From Saprospiraceae bacterium (GTDB lineage: Bacteria > Bacteroidota > Bacteroidia > Chitinophagales > Saprospiraceae), in assembly GCA_041392805.1 (NCBI GenBank), contig JAWKLJ010000001.1, positions 2,170,001 through 2,234,000 on the forward strand: a stretch of 64,000 bases of DNA. The letters run 5' to 3'. This document shows positions 16,856 through 24,661 of the stretch, piece by piece. The position numbers were made by a program, and so were the translations under genes. Every line of letters begins with the position of its first letter. Position 1 is the first letter of the stretch. The notes beneath the pieces are model-generated. The model had not been told where the DNA came from and searched no databases. It saw only the letters and a program-made list of their open reading frames with translations.

Positions 16856-18280
16856 TTATTCAAACAGCGCATCCATTGTAATATCATTTTGAACGACTGA
16901 TGAGGAGTACTCATTTTTTGTTAGACCATAGGTTGTTATCAGTGTCAAAAAGATCGCTTTTCTGGTCTTTGTTTCATTTTTAAATGTACCAATTTTGTTT
17001 CTAAGATTTTCAGCGTATGCCTTGGTGATTTTATATGGATTGATGGAGTATTTTACTTCGCATAAATTGATGACTTGGTCTCGCCGATCAATGAGCAGAT
17101 CTACCTGTGCTCCATTTTCTGATTGGGAGCTTTTCCAAGATAAGGCATTACTTACTACCCCACTGATGCCCAAAGCTTTCTTAATCTGAGGGATATGAGC
17201 GAGGCAAACCTGTTCGAAGGCTAATCCAGTCCAGGTTCGCTGAGTAGGGCTATCTATGGCATTTAACCATACGCCCTCATTATAACTGGTATTGTCTTTA
17301 ATGAACCTCAGGTAAAATAGGCAATAGAAATCTGACAGTCGATAAATTGTTTCTCTTGATTTTTTATTGAAAGGGGAGTAACGAGTTATAAATCCACTTT
17401 CCTCTAACTCCTCCAATCGCTTGCTTATACTTCCTCCAGTTTTCATGCCAGTCGCCATTATTAACTCATTCCTGGTCATCCCTTTCGTTTTGTTTGAGAG
17501 GGCAGTAATGATCGTTTCGTATTTGGAAGCATTTTTAAATAGGGAAGCAAATAGATTTTGAAATTCAGTTGTTAACAAGGCCCCTTTTCGAAAACACATT
17601 TCTTCTATGTTTTGGGCAGCACTTTTTTCAGGGGATACTGCATCTAAGTAGTATGGTATACCTCCCATTACCATGTAAAGTTGGAGTATTTGATATCTGT
17701 CCAGTACATTATGCTTTGATTTCAATAACAACTCTGCTTCTTGTAGGGTAAAAGGGTATATTTTTATCCTTTCTGTGATTCGATTATGTAATCCGCCATG
17801 GTTGTTAATCAACTGGTTAATCATCCAGGAGGCTGCGGAGCCACAGGTGATTAGCAAAATGTCTTTTCTGTTGGTAGCCCAGCTGTTCCAAAAGTGCTCT
17901 AGGGCTATCATAAAATCGGATTGCTTGGTATCCATCCAGGGTAACTCGTCAAGGAAAACGATCTTTTTGCGGTCTTCTTTAATGCTTTCTAAGTGGTCTA
18001 TCAATCGTTGAAATGCATCAAACCAATTGTTTGGCATCTTATCTGATGTATGATTAGATTGTCTTTGTATAGCTACATGAAAATTGGTGAGTTGCTGTTT
18101 GGTGTTGGCATTTGCCAAGCCTGTCAATTGAAAATCGAATTGGTATTGGAAATACTCTCTAACTAAAAAAGTTTTTCCAATTCTTCTCCTGCCGTATAAG
18201 GCAACAAATTCCGATTTTCTGCTAGATCTCACTTTCTCTAATTGTTTTATTTCTTGTACTCGACCGATAATATCATTCAT
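16856..18280 (-). CDS. AAA ATPase with DUF234-type nuclease-like C-terminus
   Basis: This cytoplasmic protein of 474 residues has a Walker A motif (GRRRIGKT, near 30-37) and Walker B (KIVFLDELPWM, near 104-114). A winged-helix segment lies near 265-310 (TRNELIMATGMKTGGSISKRLEELEESGFI). The C-terminal DUF234-like domain includes GAQVDLLIDRRDQVINLCEVKY, a D...E-x-K arrangement like PD-(D/E)XK nucleases. It belongs to the widespread archaeal-type ATPase/DUF234 family of Bacteroidota, whose role is unclear; defence, toxin-like or DNA-related roles have been suggested. It is monocistronic, and the region upstream carries three arms of a perfect inverted repeat that may be its operator. Confidence 0.85.
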   Translation of the reverse strand: MNDIIGRVQEIKQLEKVRSSRKSEFVALYGRRRIGKTFLVREYFQYQFDFQLTGLANANTKQQLTNFHVAIQRQSNHTSDKMPNNWFDAFQRLIDHLESIKEDRKKIVFLDELPWMDTKQSDFMIALEHFWNSWATNRKDILLITCGSAASWMINQLINNHGGLHNRITERIKIYPFTLQEAELLLKSKHNVLDRYQILQLYMVMGGIPYYLDAVSPEKSAAQNIEEMCFRKGALLTTEFQNLFASLFKNASKYETIITALSNKTKGMTRNELIMATGMKTGGSISKRLEELEESGFITRYSPFNKKSRETIYRLSDFYCLFYLRFIKDNTSYNEGVWLNAIDSPTQRTWTGLAFEQVCLAHIPQIKKALGISGVVSNALSWKSSQSENGAQVDLLIDRRDQVINLCEVKYSINPYKITKAYAENLRNKIGTFKNETKTRKAIFLTLITTYGLTKNEYSSSVVQNDITMDALFE

Positions 18281-18321
18281 ATTTCATAGTTATATCTAGC
18301 CAAATGTAATCATTTTTACCT

Positions 18322-18383
18322 ACTTATGGCCAAATAAACGATTTTAAACAGCCATAAGTGTATATTATGGAGACTTATGGCTG
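18322..18383. promoter_or_regulatory. Three-arm palindromic site upstream of ATPase gene
   Basis: ACTTATGGC occurs at 18322-18330 and 18373-18381, with its exact complement GCCATAAGT at 18351-18359 between them. The second pair extends to 11 bp (CAGCCATAAGT 18349-18359 / ACTTATGGCTG 18373-18383). The first arm is about 40 bp from the ATPase start codon on the minus strand, where an operator would be expected. A hairpin in the transcript is the alternative. Confidence 0.5.
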
Positions 18384-18582
18384 TTTTGTTTAACGTTCGT
18401 GACAGGTAGAGGGGGACGGGAAGCTGGGGTTCGCAACTGAAGATTGTATACGAGCTAGGCTCGTAACAAGCGGCTGGAGGAAGGGCGGCGGGTGTGTGCT
18501 GCGGCCACTTCTTAGCTCGCTGCAAGCTTTGCTTGTACGCGGGCTTTGGTTGCGAGCTGGAGCTCGTGACGAGCGGGCGGCG
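18384..18582. repeat. GC-rich intergenic repeat pair
   Basis: The rest of the gap between the ATPase and PHP genes is locally GC-rich. It holds two related palindromic words: GAGCTAGGCTCGTAACAAGCGG (about 18451-18472) and GAGCTGGAGCTCGTGACGAGCGG (about 18552-18574). Both contain a GAGC...GCTC core followed by GTNACNAGCGG. They could be REP-like elements or 3'-end hairpins of the PHP gene, which ends here. Confidence 0.4.
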
Positions 18583-19449
18583 CTACAAGAAGTACAAATG
18601 TTGTTCTTTCAAAGGAACTGCTTGCCAATGGTCGTCTATCAGGAGTTCACAGTATTCATAGCCTAGCTCCTGTAGCAGAACAGCGGCCTGCTCAAAGCCT
18701 TTTGTAATATCTTCCGGATGGTGGGCATCTGAGGAAAGGTGTACGGGAATATTCATTTCCCTGGCCTGGGATAAAGCCCATTTCCCTGGGTAAGGTTCCG
18801 TCGTTTCCTTTTTGTAAAGGCCTTTGGTGTTGACTTCTAAAATAACGCCCGAGGCAGCAATGACTTCCAGCGTTTGCAGGACCTCTGCTTTATACCAAGC
18901 TGAGCTTTCAGAAAAAAAACGATCGTTTTTGTTTAATTTTTTTATCCTATCCAGATGGGCTACAATGTTTGGGCGATATTCCGTGACCATTTCCCGGATC
19001 AATTGGTAGTATCGCTTCACCGCAGCCTGGATATCACCGCCAAAGATTTCGTTGATCCCTTTTTCAAAATTTTCAACGGAGCCTTCAAAGCCCCATGGTT
19101 TTCTATTAGGGAAGTGATCGACAAAATGGACGGCCCCGATGATGTAATCGAGTTGGGCTTGTTGGATATGGTCACTGGCCATAGAAATGACGCCTGGAAT
19201 GTAATCGACTTCTAAGCCTTTGTAGATTTCAATCTGATCGGCAAAACGGTCTTTTAGGTTTTCTATTTCTACAAGATAAGCGGGCAGGTCTTCCAGTGGC
19301 ATGATCCCCACGGAAGAGCCAGGGATAGGCGCGTGATCGGAGAAGCCGTAGGTCTTCAGGCCTTGCTGAATGGCTTGGGCCAGGTACTCAACAGGCGACA
19401 ATCTTCCGTCACTGTGATGAGAATGGGCGTGGTGATTGGCTAATTGCAT
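18583..19449 (-). CDS. PHP-domain phosphatase, histidinol-phosphatase-like
   Basis: The start is placed at the Met at 19449 (MQLANHHAHSHHSDGRLSP), giving 288 residues. The open frame continues 62 codons upstream, but that part only translates the tandem repeats at 19492-19568 into Pro-rich filler. The N-terminal H-x-H-SDG motif, FSDHAP, the GLEVDYIPG strand, IGAVHF, IVAHLDRIKK, LEVNTKGLYK and HLSSDAHHPEDI follow the PHP metal-ligand order of HisK-type histidinol-phosphatases. No other histidine biosynthesis gene is nearby, so the in vivo substrate may be another phosphoester. It is soluble, without a signal peptide, and monocistronic. Confidence 0.88.
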   Translation of the reverse strand: MQLANHHAHSHHSDGRLSPVEYLAQAIQQGLKTYGFSDHAPIPGSSVGIMPLEDLPAYLVEIENLKDRFADQIEIYKGLEVDYIPGVISMASDHIQQAQLDYIIGAVHFVDHFPNRKPWGFEGSVENFEKGINEIFGGDIQAAVKRYYQLIREMVTEYRPNIVAHLDRIKKLNKNDRFFSESSAWYKAEVLQTLEVIAASGVILEVNTKGLYKKETTEPYPGKWALSQAREMNIPVHLSSDAHHPEDITKGFEQAAVLLQELGYEYCELLIDDHWQAVPLKEQHLYFL

Positions 19450-19491
19450 GCCGGAAAGATACGCGCTTTGTGTTAATTGTAGATTAAGTTT

Positions 19492-19568
19492 AGGGGGATT
19501 AATTTGCGGGGGGGGATGTCGGTGAAAAACAGGGGGATTAATTTGCGGGGGGGATGTCGGTGAAAAAC
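19492..19568. repeat. Two tandem 38/39-bp repeats
   Basis: A unit beginning AGGGGGATTAATTTGCG and ending GATGTCGGTGAAAAAC is present at 19492-19530 (39 bp) and 19531-19568 (38 bp). The copies differ only by one G in a G-run, which suggests recent duplication and slippage. They lie 43 bp upstream of the PHP start codon. Confidence 0.9.
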
Positions 19569-19577
19569 ACCGACATC
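19553..19577. other. Perfect 10-bp hairpin
   Basis: GATGTCGGTG (19553-19562) and CACCGACATC (19568-19577) pair around AAAAA. The left arm is the end of the second 38-bp repeat. It could be a regulatory hairpin in the PHP leader or part of a mobile repeat. Confidence 0.6.
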
Positions 19578-19589
19578 GGCAAGGTTGAA

Positions 19590-19651
19590 ATTCGTGAACA
19601 TTCGTGTCAATTCGTGGCTTACCTTTTTTAGCCACGAATTATTTATGCCCA
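19590..19651. repeat. ATTCGTG-type dispersed repeat with hairpin
   Basis: Successive ATTCGTG words (AATTCGTGAAC, ATTCGTGTC, AATTCGTGGCT) end in an 11-bp inverted repeat AATTCGTGGCT (19609-19619) / AGCCACGAATT (19630-19640) around a T-rich loop. The tail CACGAATTATTTATGCCC (19634-19651) recurs exactly at 24307-24324. Similar ATTCGTG strings are common in environmental genomes, so this is probably a dispersed element. Confidence 0.65.
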
Positions 19652-19727
19652 CCCGCCAATTAGACATCTATTGATTAATCTTGAAATCTTTTGTAGTTTA
19701 AGCGCAGCAAAACATAACCAACAACCT

Positions 19728-21107
19728 ATGCATCGAATTATCCCTCTCTTGCTTGTTTTAAGCCACCTGTTTTTGACGCAAACCGGACTGGGGCAACAGC
19801 TGGCCGTGAGTGAAAATGGCCGACACCTGGTCAAAGCCGACGGCAGTCCATTTTTTTACCTGGGAGACACTGCCTGGGAGCTCTTTCACCGACTAGATGA
19901 AAAAGAGGCGGATCAATACCTGACCAACAGGGCTGAAAAAGGGTTTACCGTGATACAGGCAGTGGTGCTTGCTCAAATTGGTGGACTGGATGTGCCCAAT
20001 GCCAAAGGAGACATCCCTTTGTTGAATAATAACCCCAGTACACCTAATGAAGCTTATTTCAAACATGTCGATTATATCGTGAATAAAGCGGAGGCGCTGG
20101 GGCTGGTTATCGGTATGTTGCCTACCTGGGGAAGCTATTGGAGTTCGTTGGATCCCAAGCAAGTGATCTTCACTCCTGAAAATGCCAGGGCCTTTGGCCA
20201 GTTTCTTGGGAATCGATACAAGGATAAATCCATTATTTGGATATTAGGGGGCGATCACAACATTCATACGGAAGCCGAACGGCGCATTATTGAGTCGATG
20301 GCAGAAGGGCTGCGGAAAGGGGACAATGGGCAGCACCTCATCACCTATCATCCCCGAGGCCCAGGTTTGTCTTCTGACTATTTTCACAAGTCGGAGTGGC
20401 TCGATTTCAACATGTACCAATCTTCTCATGGTGGACATGACCACGACAATGGCTTGTATGCCGAGCACGATTATCAACTAACCCCACCAAAACCAACCCT
20501 GGATGGTGAACCAAGATACGAACAGATTGAAGCGGGGTTTTATTTCCGAGGCTCTAACCGGCTGGATCACTTTGATGATGCCGACGCCCGCCAGGCCGCC
20601 TATTGGTCTATCCTGGCTGGCGCATGCGGTCATACCTACGGTAACAATAACATTTGGCAGATGTACGCGCCTGGCCGCACGCCGATCATTGGCGCGATGG
20701 TCCCCTGGTATGAGGCTTTAGATCACCCCGGTGCCTTCCAGATGAAACACCTCCGCACCTTGTTTGAAGCCAGACCTTTCTCCAAACTCGAACCTAACCA
20801 AGCGATCATCCTGGATGGGCCCAGAGCTGGCGGTGCAAAGATCAGAGCTGCCGTTGCTACGGATCATAGCTTTAGCATCATCTATTCTCCACGCGGAGAA
20901 TCCTTTACCCTCGACAATAGTCATATCCATGCCCAAAATACCAAGGCCATCTGGTTTGACCCCCGCTATGGCTTGTCTTACCATCTCCTTACGGGTGACA
21001 CCCAAGGTATACAAACCTATACGCCACCTACTTCTGGCAGAGGACAGGACTGGATTCTTATTCTCGAAAATGCGGAGTTGGGGATGGCCATGCCGGGGTT
21101 TCATTGA
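19728..21107 (+). CDS. GH140-like (DUF4038) glycoside hydrolase, exported
   Basis: The start is set at the ATG at 19728 (MHRIIPLLLVLSHLFLTQTGLGQQ), which gives a proper signal peptide; the frame opens 19 codons earlier. The mature protein has the DUF4038/GH140 pattern: LVKADGSPFFYLGDTAWELFHRL, YLTNRAEKGFTVIQ, the GGDHNIH segment and DGEPRYE. These carry plausible catalytic carboxylates (about D176 and E261 counted from this start). The C-terminal 90 residues (IRAAVATDHSFSIIYSPRGESF, KAIWFDPRYG) are the usual accessory beta domain. Characterised GH140 enzymes are apiosidases acting on rhamnogalacturonan II; the substrate here is unproven because no other pectin gene is present. The gene stands alone on the plus strand. 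Confidence 0.85.
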   Translation: MHRIIPLLLVLSHLFLTQTGLGQQLAVSENGRHLVKADGSPFFYLGDTAWELFHRLDEKEADQYLTNRAEKGFTVIQAVVLAQIGGLDVPNAKGDIPLLNNNPSTPNEAYFKHVDYIVNKAEALGLVIGMLPTWGSYWSSLDPKQVIFTPENARAFGQFLGNRYKDKSIIWILGGDHNIHTEAERRIIESMAEGLRKGDNGQHLITYHPRGPGLSSDYFHKSEWLDFNMYQSSHGGHDHDNGLYAEHDYQLTPPKPTLDGEPRYEQIEAGFYFRGSNRLDHFDDADARQAAYWSILAGACGHTYGNNNIWQMYAPGRTPIIGAMVPWYEALDHPGAFQMKHLRTLFEARPFSKLEPNQAIILDGPRAGGAKIRAAVATDHSFSIIYSPRGESFTLDNSHIHAQNTKAIWFDPRYGLSYHLLTGDTQGIQTYTPPTSGRGQDWILILENAELGMAMPGFH

Positions 21108-21151
21108 TTATTCGTGGTGTGTTGACTATTGATTTTGGGTGGGATTCCAAT

Positions 21152-21355
21152 TTATTGATCCAGGATATCTCTAGTTTTTCGCTTTTTTCTATAGCGCTTT
21201 ATTTTGGACTCCAAGCGAAGGATCTCATCATCCAATAAGCATTTTAGTAGTAAGGCGAGAATACCTTGTACTTCTTTTTTCTGTAGGATGAATGATAACA
21301 TCGATTGCTTTGGACTTAAGGTGGTTTTTGGAGGCTCCTGTTTATCTTTTACCAT
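21152..21355 (-). CDS. Small basic protein of unknown function
   Basis: This 67-residue frame begins MVKDKQEPPKTTLSP and ends with a basic helix (LESKIKRYRKKRKTRDILDQ). The middle is amphipathic (ILALLLKCLLDDEILRLE). It lies 47 bp downstream of the anti-sigma-like gene on the same strand and may be the last gene of the sigma operon. No homology is recognised, and a chance frame cannot be excluded. Confidence 0.4.
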   Translation of the reverse strand: MVKDKQEPPKTTLSPKQSMLSFILQKKEVQGILALLLKCLLDDEILRLESKIKRYRKKRKTRDILDQ

Positions 21356-21402
21356 ATTTTCGGTTTTATATTTTATACCGCCAACATGTATAAGGTTACC
21401 TT

Positions 21403-22182
21403 TTACCGCAGTTGATCTATCATTTGCATGACTTCTTTTGCGGATGAAGCCTTTTTATTTTCTTCAAGGAGTTGGGCTAATACTTGGCGTGCGCTTTCCA
21501 AATCGCCTGATAATAAATGGGCCATCGCGAGGTTCCAGCGGGCATTATCATGGTAATTACCAATTTCTACAGCTGAAAAAGAAGCCTTCGCCGCCTCGTA
21601 TTGTGCCAGTTGCATTTGCATGATGCCACAATAATAATGGTATTTGTTTGATCGGCCAGGACCTTGGGTTTGCCATTCCGCTAATTTAAGCAAGGTATTT
21701 TCGTATTCTCCTTTTCGATAGGTTTGATTAATGGTCTCTTCCAAACCAATGGGTTCTCCGGGGTTATTCCCCCGATCCGTCGCTTCTGGGAATACTTCAT
21801 CGGGATAGGCAGACCACCCTTGCGTTTCGGTGTAGGCATAAATGGCAGCTGGGGAATTAGGCACTGTTGTTCCAGAGGGGCGCATTAAGAAATACATAGC
21901 AATCAAGGCGAGAATGGCGGCGGCAACGCCTAGACGGGTTCGCCACGGGTTTTGGGCCTTAGGTTTTGGCGTTTCTTGTCTTTTGGATTGCTTAATGCGG
22001 GCGATTTTCCCTTCCAACAAGAGAACATCATCGGCTCCCAAAGCAGTGTCAAAATCGGTTAAGATGCGGACTTCTTCTGCCAAGGCCGGATCCTCTGCCA
22101 AGGCCGCTTCAAAAGCTTGACGTTCTTCTTGACTTAGCTGGTTTTGAATATATTTATCGATTTGATCAAATTTATCTTCCAT
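21403..22182 (-). CDS. Anti-sigma-factor-like membrane protein with TPR-like C-terminus
   Basis: The start is placed at the Met at 22182 (MEDKFDQIDKYIQNQLSQEE), the usual beginning of this family; the frame opens eight codons earlier. The N-terminal 50 residues are acidic and helical as in zinc-free anti-sigma domains (LSQEERQAFEAALAEDPALAEEV). A single membrane span lies near residues 84-101 (LGVAAAILALIAMYFLM). The C-terminal periplasmic part has TPR-like helices (YENTLLKLAEWQ, YHYYCGIMQMQLAQYEAAKASF, ARWNLAMAHLLSGDLESARQVL). It follows the ECF sigma factor gene by 52 bp and probably binds and restrains it. The signal sensed is unknown. Confidence 0.8.
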   Translation of the reverse strand: MEDKFDQIDKYIQNQLSQEERQAFEAALAEDPALAEEVRILTDFDTALGADDVLLLEGKIARIKQSKRQETPKPKAQNPWRTRLGVAAAILALIAMYFLMRPSGTTVPNSPAAIYAYTETQGWSAYPDEVFPEATDRGNNPGEPIGLEETINQTYRKGEYENTLLKLAEWQTQGPGRSNKYHYYCGIMQMQLAQYEAAKASFSAVEIGNYHDNARWNLAMAHLLSGDLESARQVLAQLLEENKKASSAKEVMQMIDQLR

Positions 22183-22234
22183 TTTATTGATTTGGTTCCC
22201 CAACAATTTTTGTGTGCTGATGTCAGAGACGGTC

Positions 22235-22813
22235 TTATTTTAACTCGCGGTACCGAGGGTCTTTCCTTACTAGGTCTATCAACTGTTGCTGGCACACGCA
22301 TTTCTTTTTCCGGGCATAACCTGCATCTTTATAACCCATCGCTTCAGCAATTTGTTGCATGCTTCTTTTCTCCAGGTATAATCGCATTACTTGCTGACAC
22401 CCTTCTCCCAATTCCTTGAATTTTGATTTAACCAATTGCTGTCGCTCCGTCTCGCCGAGGGTCTCTTCCCAACTTGCATTGTCAATCTCGGGAGCTAATT
22501 CTATGGGCGTTTCTCGCTGGTAGACATCTCTTAGTCGCTTATACCATTGATTTCGAGCCACCGCAAAAAGGTAGGTAGAAAATCGGCTATTCAAATCTAG
22601 ACTCCCTTTTTGAGCTTGCTTGTATAGTATAACTAAGGTATCTTGAAAAACATCTTCTGCATCTTCTAATCGCCCACTGTTGGAACGAATATGCTTCAGT
22701 ATGCTTGGAAAAAATTGATCGTACATCTCTTCCAATATCTTGTCCTCTTGTGCTAGAAGTCCCTTAAGGTAATATTCGTTGGTATTTGTACTCATTTTAC
22801 TGACTGTACTCAT
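22235..22813 (-). CDS. ECF RNA polymerase sigma factor
   Basis: The protein has 192 residues. Region 2 is at about 20-95 (YDQFFPSILKHIRSNSGRLEDAEDVFQDTLVILYKQ, then FSTYLFAVARNQWYKRLRD). Region 4 is at about 128-185 (LGEGCQQVMRLYLEKRSMQQIAEAMGYKDAGYARKKKCVCQQQL), a helix-turn-helix for the -35 element. The downstream anti-sigma-like membrane protein is the expected partner. The second Met (22795) is an alternative start. The beta-helix lipoprotein gene transcribed divergently from 23074 is a candidate target. Confidence 0.93.
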   Translation of the reverse strand: MSTVSKMSTNTNEYYLKGLLAQEDKILEEMYDQFFPSILKHIRSNSGRLEDAEDVFQDTLVILYKQAQKGSLDLNSRFSTYLFAVARNQWYKRLRDVYQRETPIELAPEIDNASWEETLGETERQQLVKSKFKELGEGCQQVMRLYLEKRSMQQIAEAMGYKDAGYARKKKCVCQQQLIDLVRKDPRYRELK

Positions 22814-23073
22814 GCCACTTTTGCTAGTTGGCAGTTCTACTTTTTAAAAGTACTATTTTATTCCTAAAACAAGTGATCTGGGTTATCCTTTATCCGCTAT
22901 TGAAAGTAGCATACCCTCGCTTTCAAAACATCCTAATAAAAAAATACAACTTTTCTGGGTAACAATATGCGAGCTGATGGTATACATCATCAAATTGATC
23001 TTTTCAAACATGCTCTAAGCAATAGAGGTATTCCTAAAAAACACCAAAATCTTCAAACCATAAATAATTAATT

Positions 23074-24252
23074 ATGAAAATTAGCACATTAACACATCTA
23101 TCATTGGTTAGTATTTTTTTAATCACTTCTGCTTGTATAAGAGAAGATTATACCGACCCCACAGAAACCTTCGAATTAGAAAAGGCCCCACTTACAAAAG
23201 ACATTTTTGCTTCGCTTAATGAAGTAGAAAGGGCACAATTTACCGCCTCGGAATTGAAAGAATTAGAACAATTACTGGATGAGAATGCCTTTGCAATTGA
23301 TGTTAGGTCAGGTACCGTAGTCGAATTGCCGGCCGGCTCCGAAGACGCCCTGGCTGCTGCAATAGAAGCGGCAGGAGAAGGAGGAACGGTCCTGGTTAAA
23401 GCAGGAGAACATACAGAATCCAAAAGCGTCACCATTACTCATCAGGTGAACATCATTGGGGAGGCTGGCGCTAGCATCCAAACGAATACCTTACCAATTG
23501 GTACAATGGGTGTCGTCCAACCTGCTTTACATATTTTGAATGCGCCAGGCGTCATTGTGAAGGGGATTGCGCTTACTTCCAAAGATCCTTTTGGAGGAAC
23601 GGCTGTATTGGTAGCACATTCTCCGCGCACGCAAATAGTGAAAAACAGCTTCACCAACCATGAAATTGGCGTTTTGGTGGAATACAGTGATCGAGTGATT
23701 GTGAGTGGGAATACCATTGCCACTTCACTTGGATGGGCGAATTTCCCCGGTTACCCAGGCTATGGTGTAGCTATCGTCAATGGTAGGAATGCCCGAATTA
23801 TTGGGAATGATATCACTTCCTCTATTTTTGGCGTATGGGCCTGTGATGGCGCTGGCTGGTACATGGGCAATACTACACATGGCAATTATATTGGCTTGAT
23901 CTTGTGCAAAGTTCCACAAGAGATTCCATTGCCCAATGGAGAAGTAACGGGATCAGCCTTTTCGGCCAACAATTGGTTGACACTATTTAACAAATCTTTC
24001 GAAAATTTAGACGCGGGTTACCTCGTGATTGATGGCGCCAATAAGAATTTCTTGAGTTCGAATTATGCCAGGGATAATGGCACCTACGATATTGAATTGG
24101 TAGGAGACTCTGAACGGTTCGGGTTCTTTACCCCTACGAGTTCATCAAATCGGGTATATGCCTGGCCTAATCTTTTAATTAAAGATTGTGGGGAGAATAA
24201 TAAAGTGAGTGGCAGCACCTTGGTAGACAATACATTGGATCCTTGTTTTTAA
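23074..24252 (+). CDS. Lipoprotein with right-handed beta-helix (NosD/CASH-like)
   Basis: This 392-residue protein has a lipoprotein signal (LVSIFLITSACIRED, lipid Cys at 21). An acidic linker is followed by a beta-helix from about residue 75 to 390: coil-forming repeats with buried Ile/Val and Asn, such as VTITHQVNIIGEAGASI, VIVKGIALTSKDPF, TQIVKNSFTNHEIGVLVEYSDRVIVSGNTI and ARIIGNDITSSIFGVWA. This is the pattern of NosD/CASH domains and of some pectate-lyase-like folds. No lyase active-site motif is evident, so binding or structural roles are as likely as catalysis. It is divergent from the ECF sigma operon across 260 bp and might be regulated by it. Confidence 0.75.
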   Translation: MKISTLTHLSLVSIFLITSACIREDYTDPTETFELEKAPLTKDIFASLNEVERAQFTASELKELEQLLDENAFAIDVRSGTVVELPAGSEDALAAAIEAAGEGGTVLVKAGEHTESKSVTITHQVNIIGEAGASIQTNTLPIGTMGVVQPALHILNAPGVIVKGIALTSKDPFGGTAVLVAHSPRTQIVKNSFTNHEIGVLVEYSDRVIVSGNTIATSLGWANFPGYPGYGVAIVNGRNARIIGNDITSSIFGVWACDGAGWYMGNTTHGNYIGLILCKVPQEIPLPNGEVTGSAFSANNWLTLFNKSFENLDAGYLVIDGANKNFLSSNYARDNGTYDIELVGDSERFGFFTPTSSSNRVYAWPNLLIKDCGENNKVSGSTLVDNTLDPCF

Positions 24253-24306
24253 TGCGCTTTTAGTTGCAGGCAGCTTGTCTGGCATAGATTGGCTGGCCTG
24301 TAGTTT

Positions 24307-24324
24307 CACGAATTATTTATGCCC
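24307..24324 (+). repeat. Second copy of CACGAATTATTTATGCCC
   Basis: The 18 bases are identical to 19634-19651, the tail of the ATTCGTG-type repeat, and in the same orientation. Here the preceding ATTCGTG words are absent, so this is a truncated copy. Confidence 0.7.
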
Positions 24325-24590
24325 TGACCAGCGCTTAATTGCAGGGACTCAAAAAACCAGGTAATCTTAACAAGGGGAGGTATTCGCCTGAATTTGCTTT
24401 TTGCTTTACTCGTAATGGTGAGGTAAAACGTATCTGATCTTAGGCGGATATCCTCTTGCTTTACCGTCTTTCGTCGTTATTTATCTCCTGGATCTATTCC
24501 TATTCTCTTGTTTTCCCTACATTCATTTTTAATTATACCTATTAAAGCAAGGCCGCCGAGCTAAAAATGCGATTTCTCAATAAACCTGCC

Positions 24591-24654
24591 GCCGCAGACA
24601 TCAGAGGTTTACCGAAGGCGTACCTGGCCAAACTGCTGGCGTCTCGCTCGGCCC
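24591..24654. repeat. Hairpin repeat family, copy B
   Basis: The left arm has AGACATCAG-AG-GTTTAC-CGAAGG (24596-24618). The right arm AACTGCTGGCGTCT (24631-24644) and CGCTCGGC form its imperfect complement. The reversed right end contains GCCGAGCGAGA, also seen at 48306-48316 and 53085-53095. It lies just past the stop of the minus-strand regulator gene. Confidence 0.75.
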
Positions 24655-24661
24655 TTAATTC

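Larger units (their letters stand above)
24253..24661. other. Convergent intergenic region holding repeats
   Basis: This 409-bp gap separates the 3' ends of the beta-helix lipoprotein and glucan regulator genes. It contains the exact 18-bp repeat at 24307-24324 and copy B of the hairpin family near its right end. The middle part (about 24330-24540) shows no gene or strong structure. Confidence 0.6.

Noticed and set aside
18316..18525. 69-codon minus-strand frame upstream of the ATPase
   Set aside because: It spans the inverted repeats and GC-rich palindromes and has no protein-like pattern.
19450..19635. N-terminal extension of the PHP protein
   Set aside because: The extension is Pro-rich translation of two tandem repeats; the PHP fold begins at MQLANHHAHSHH.
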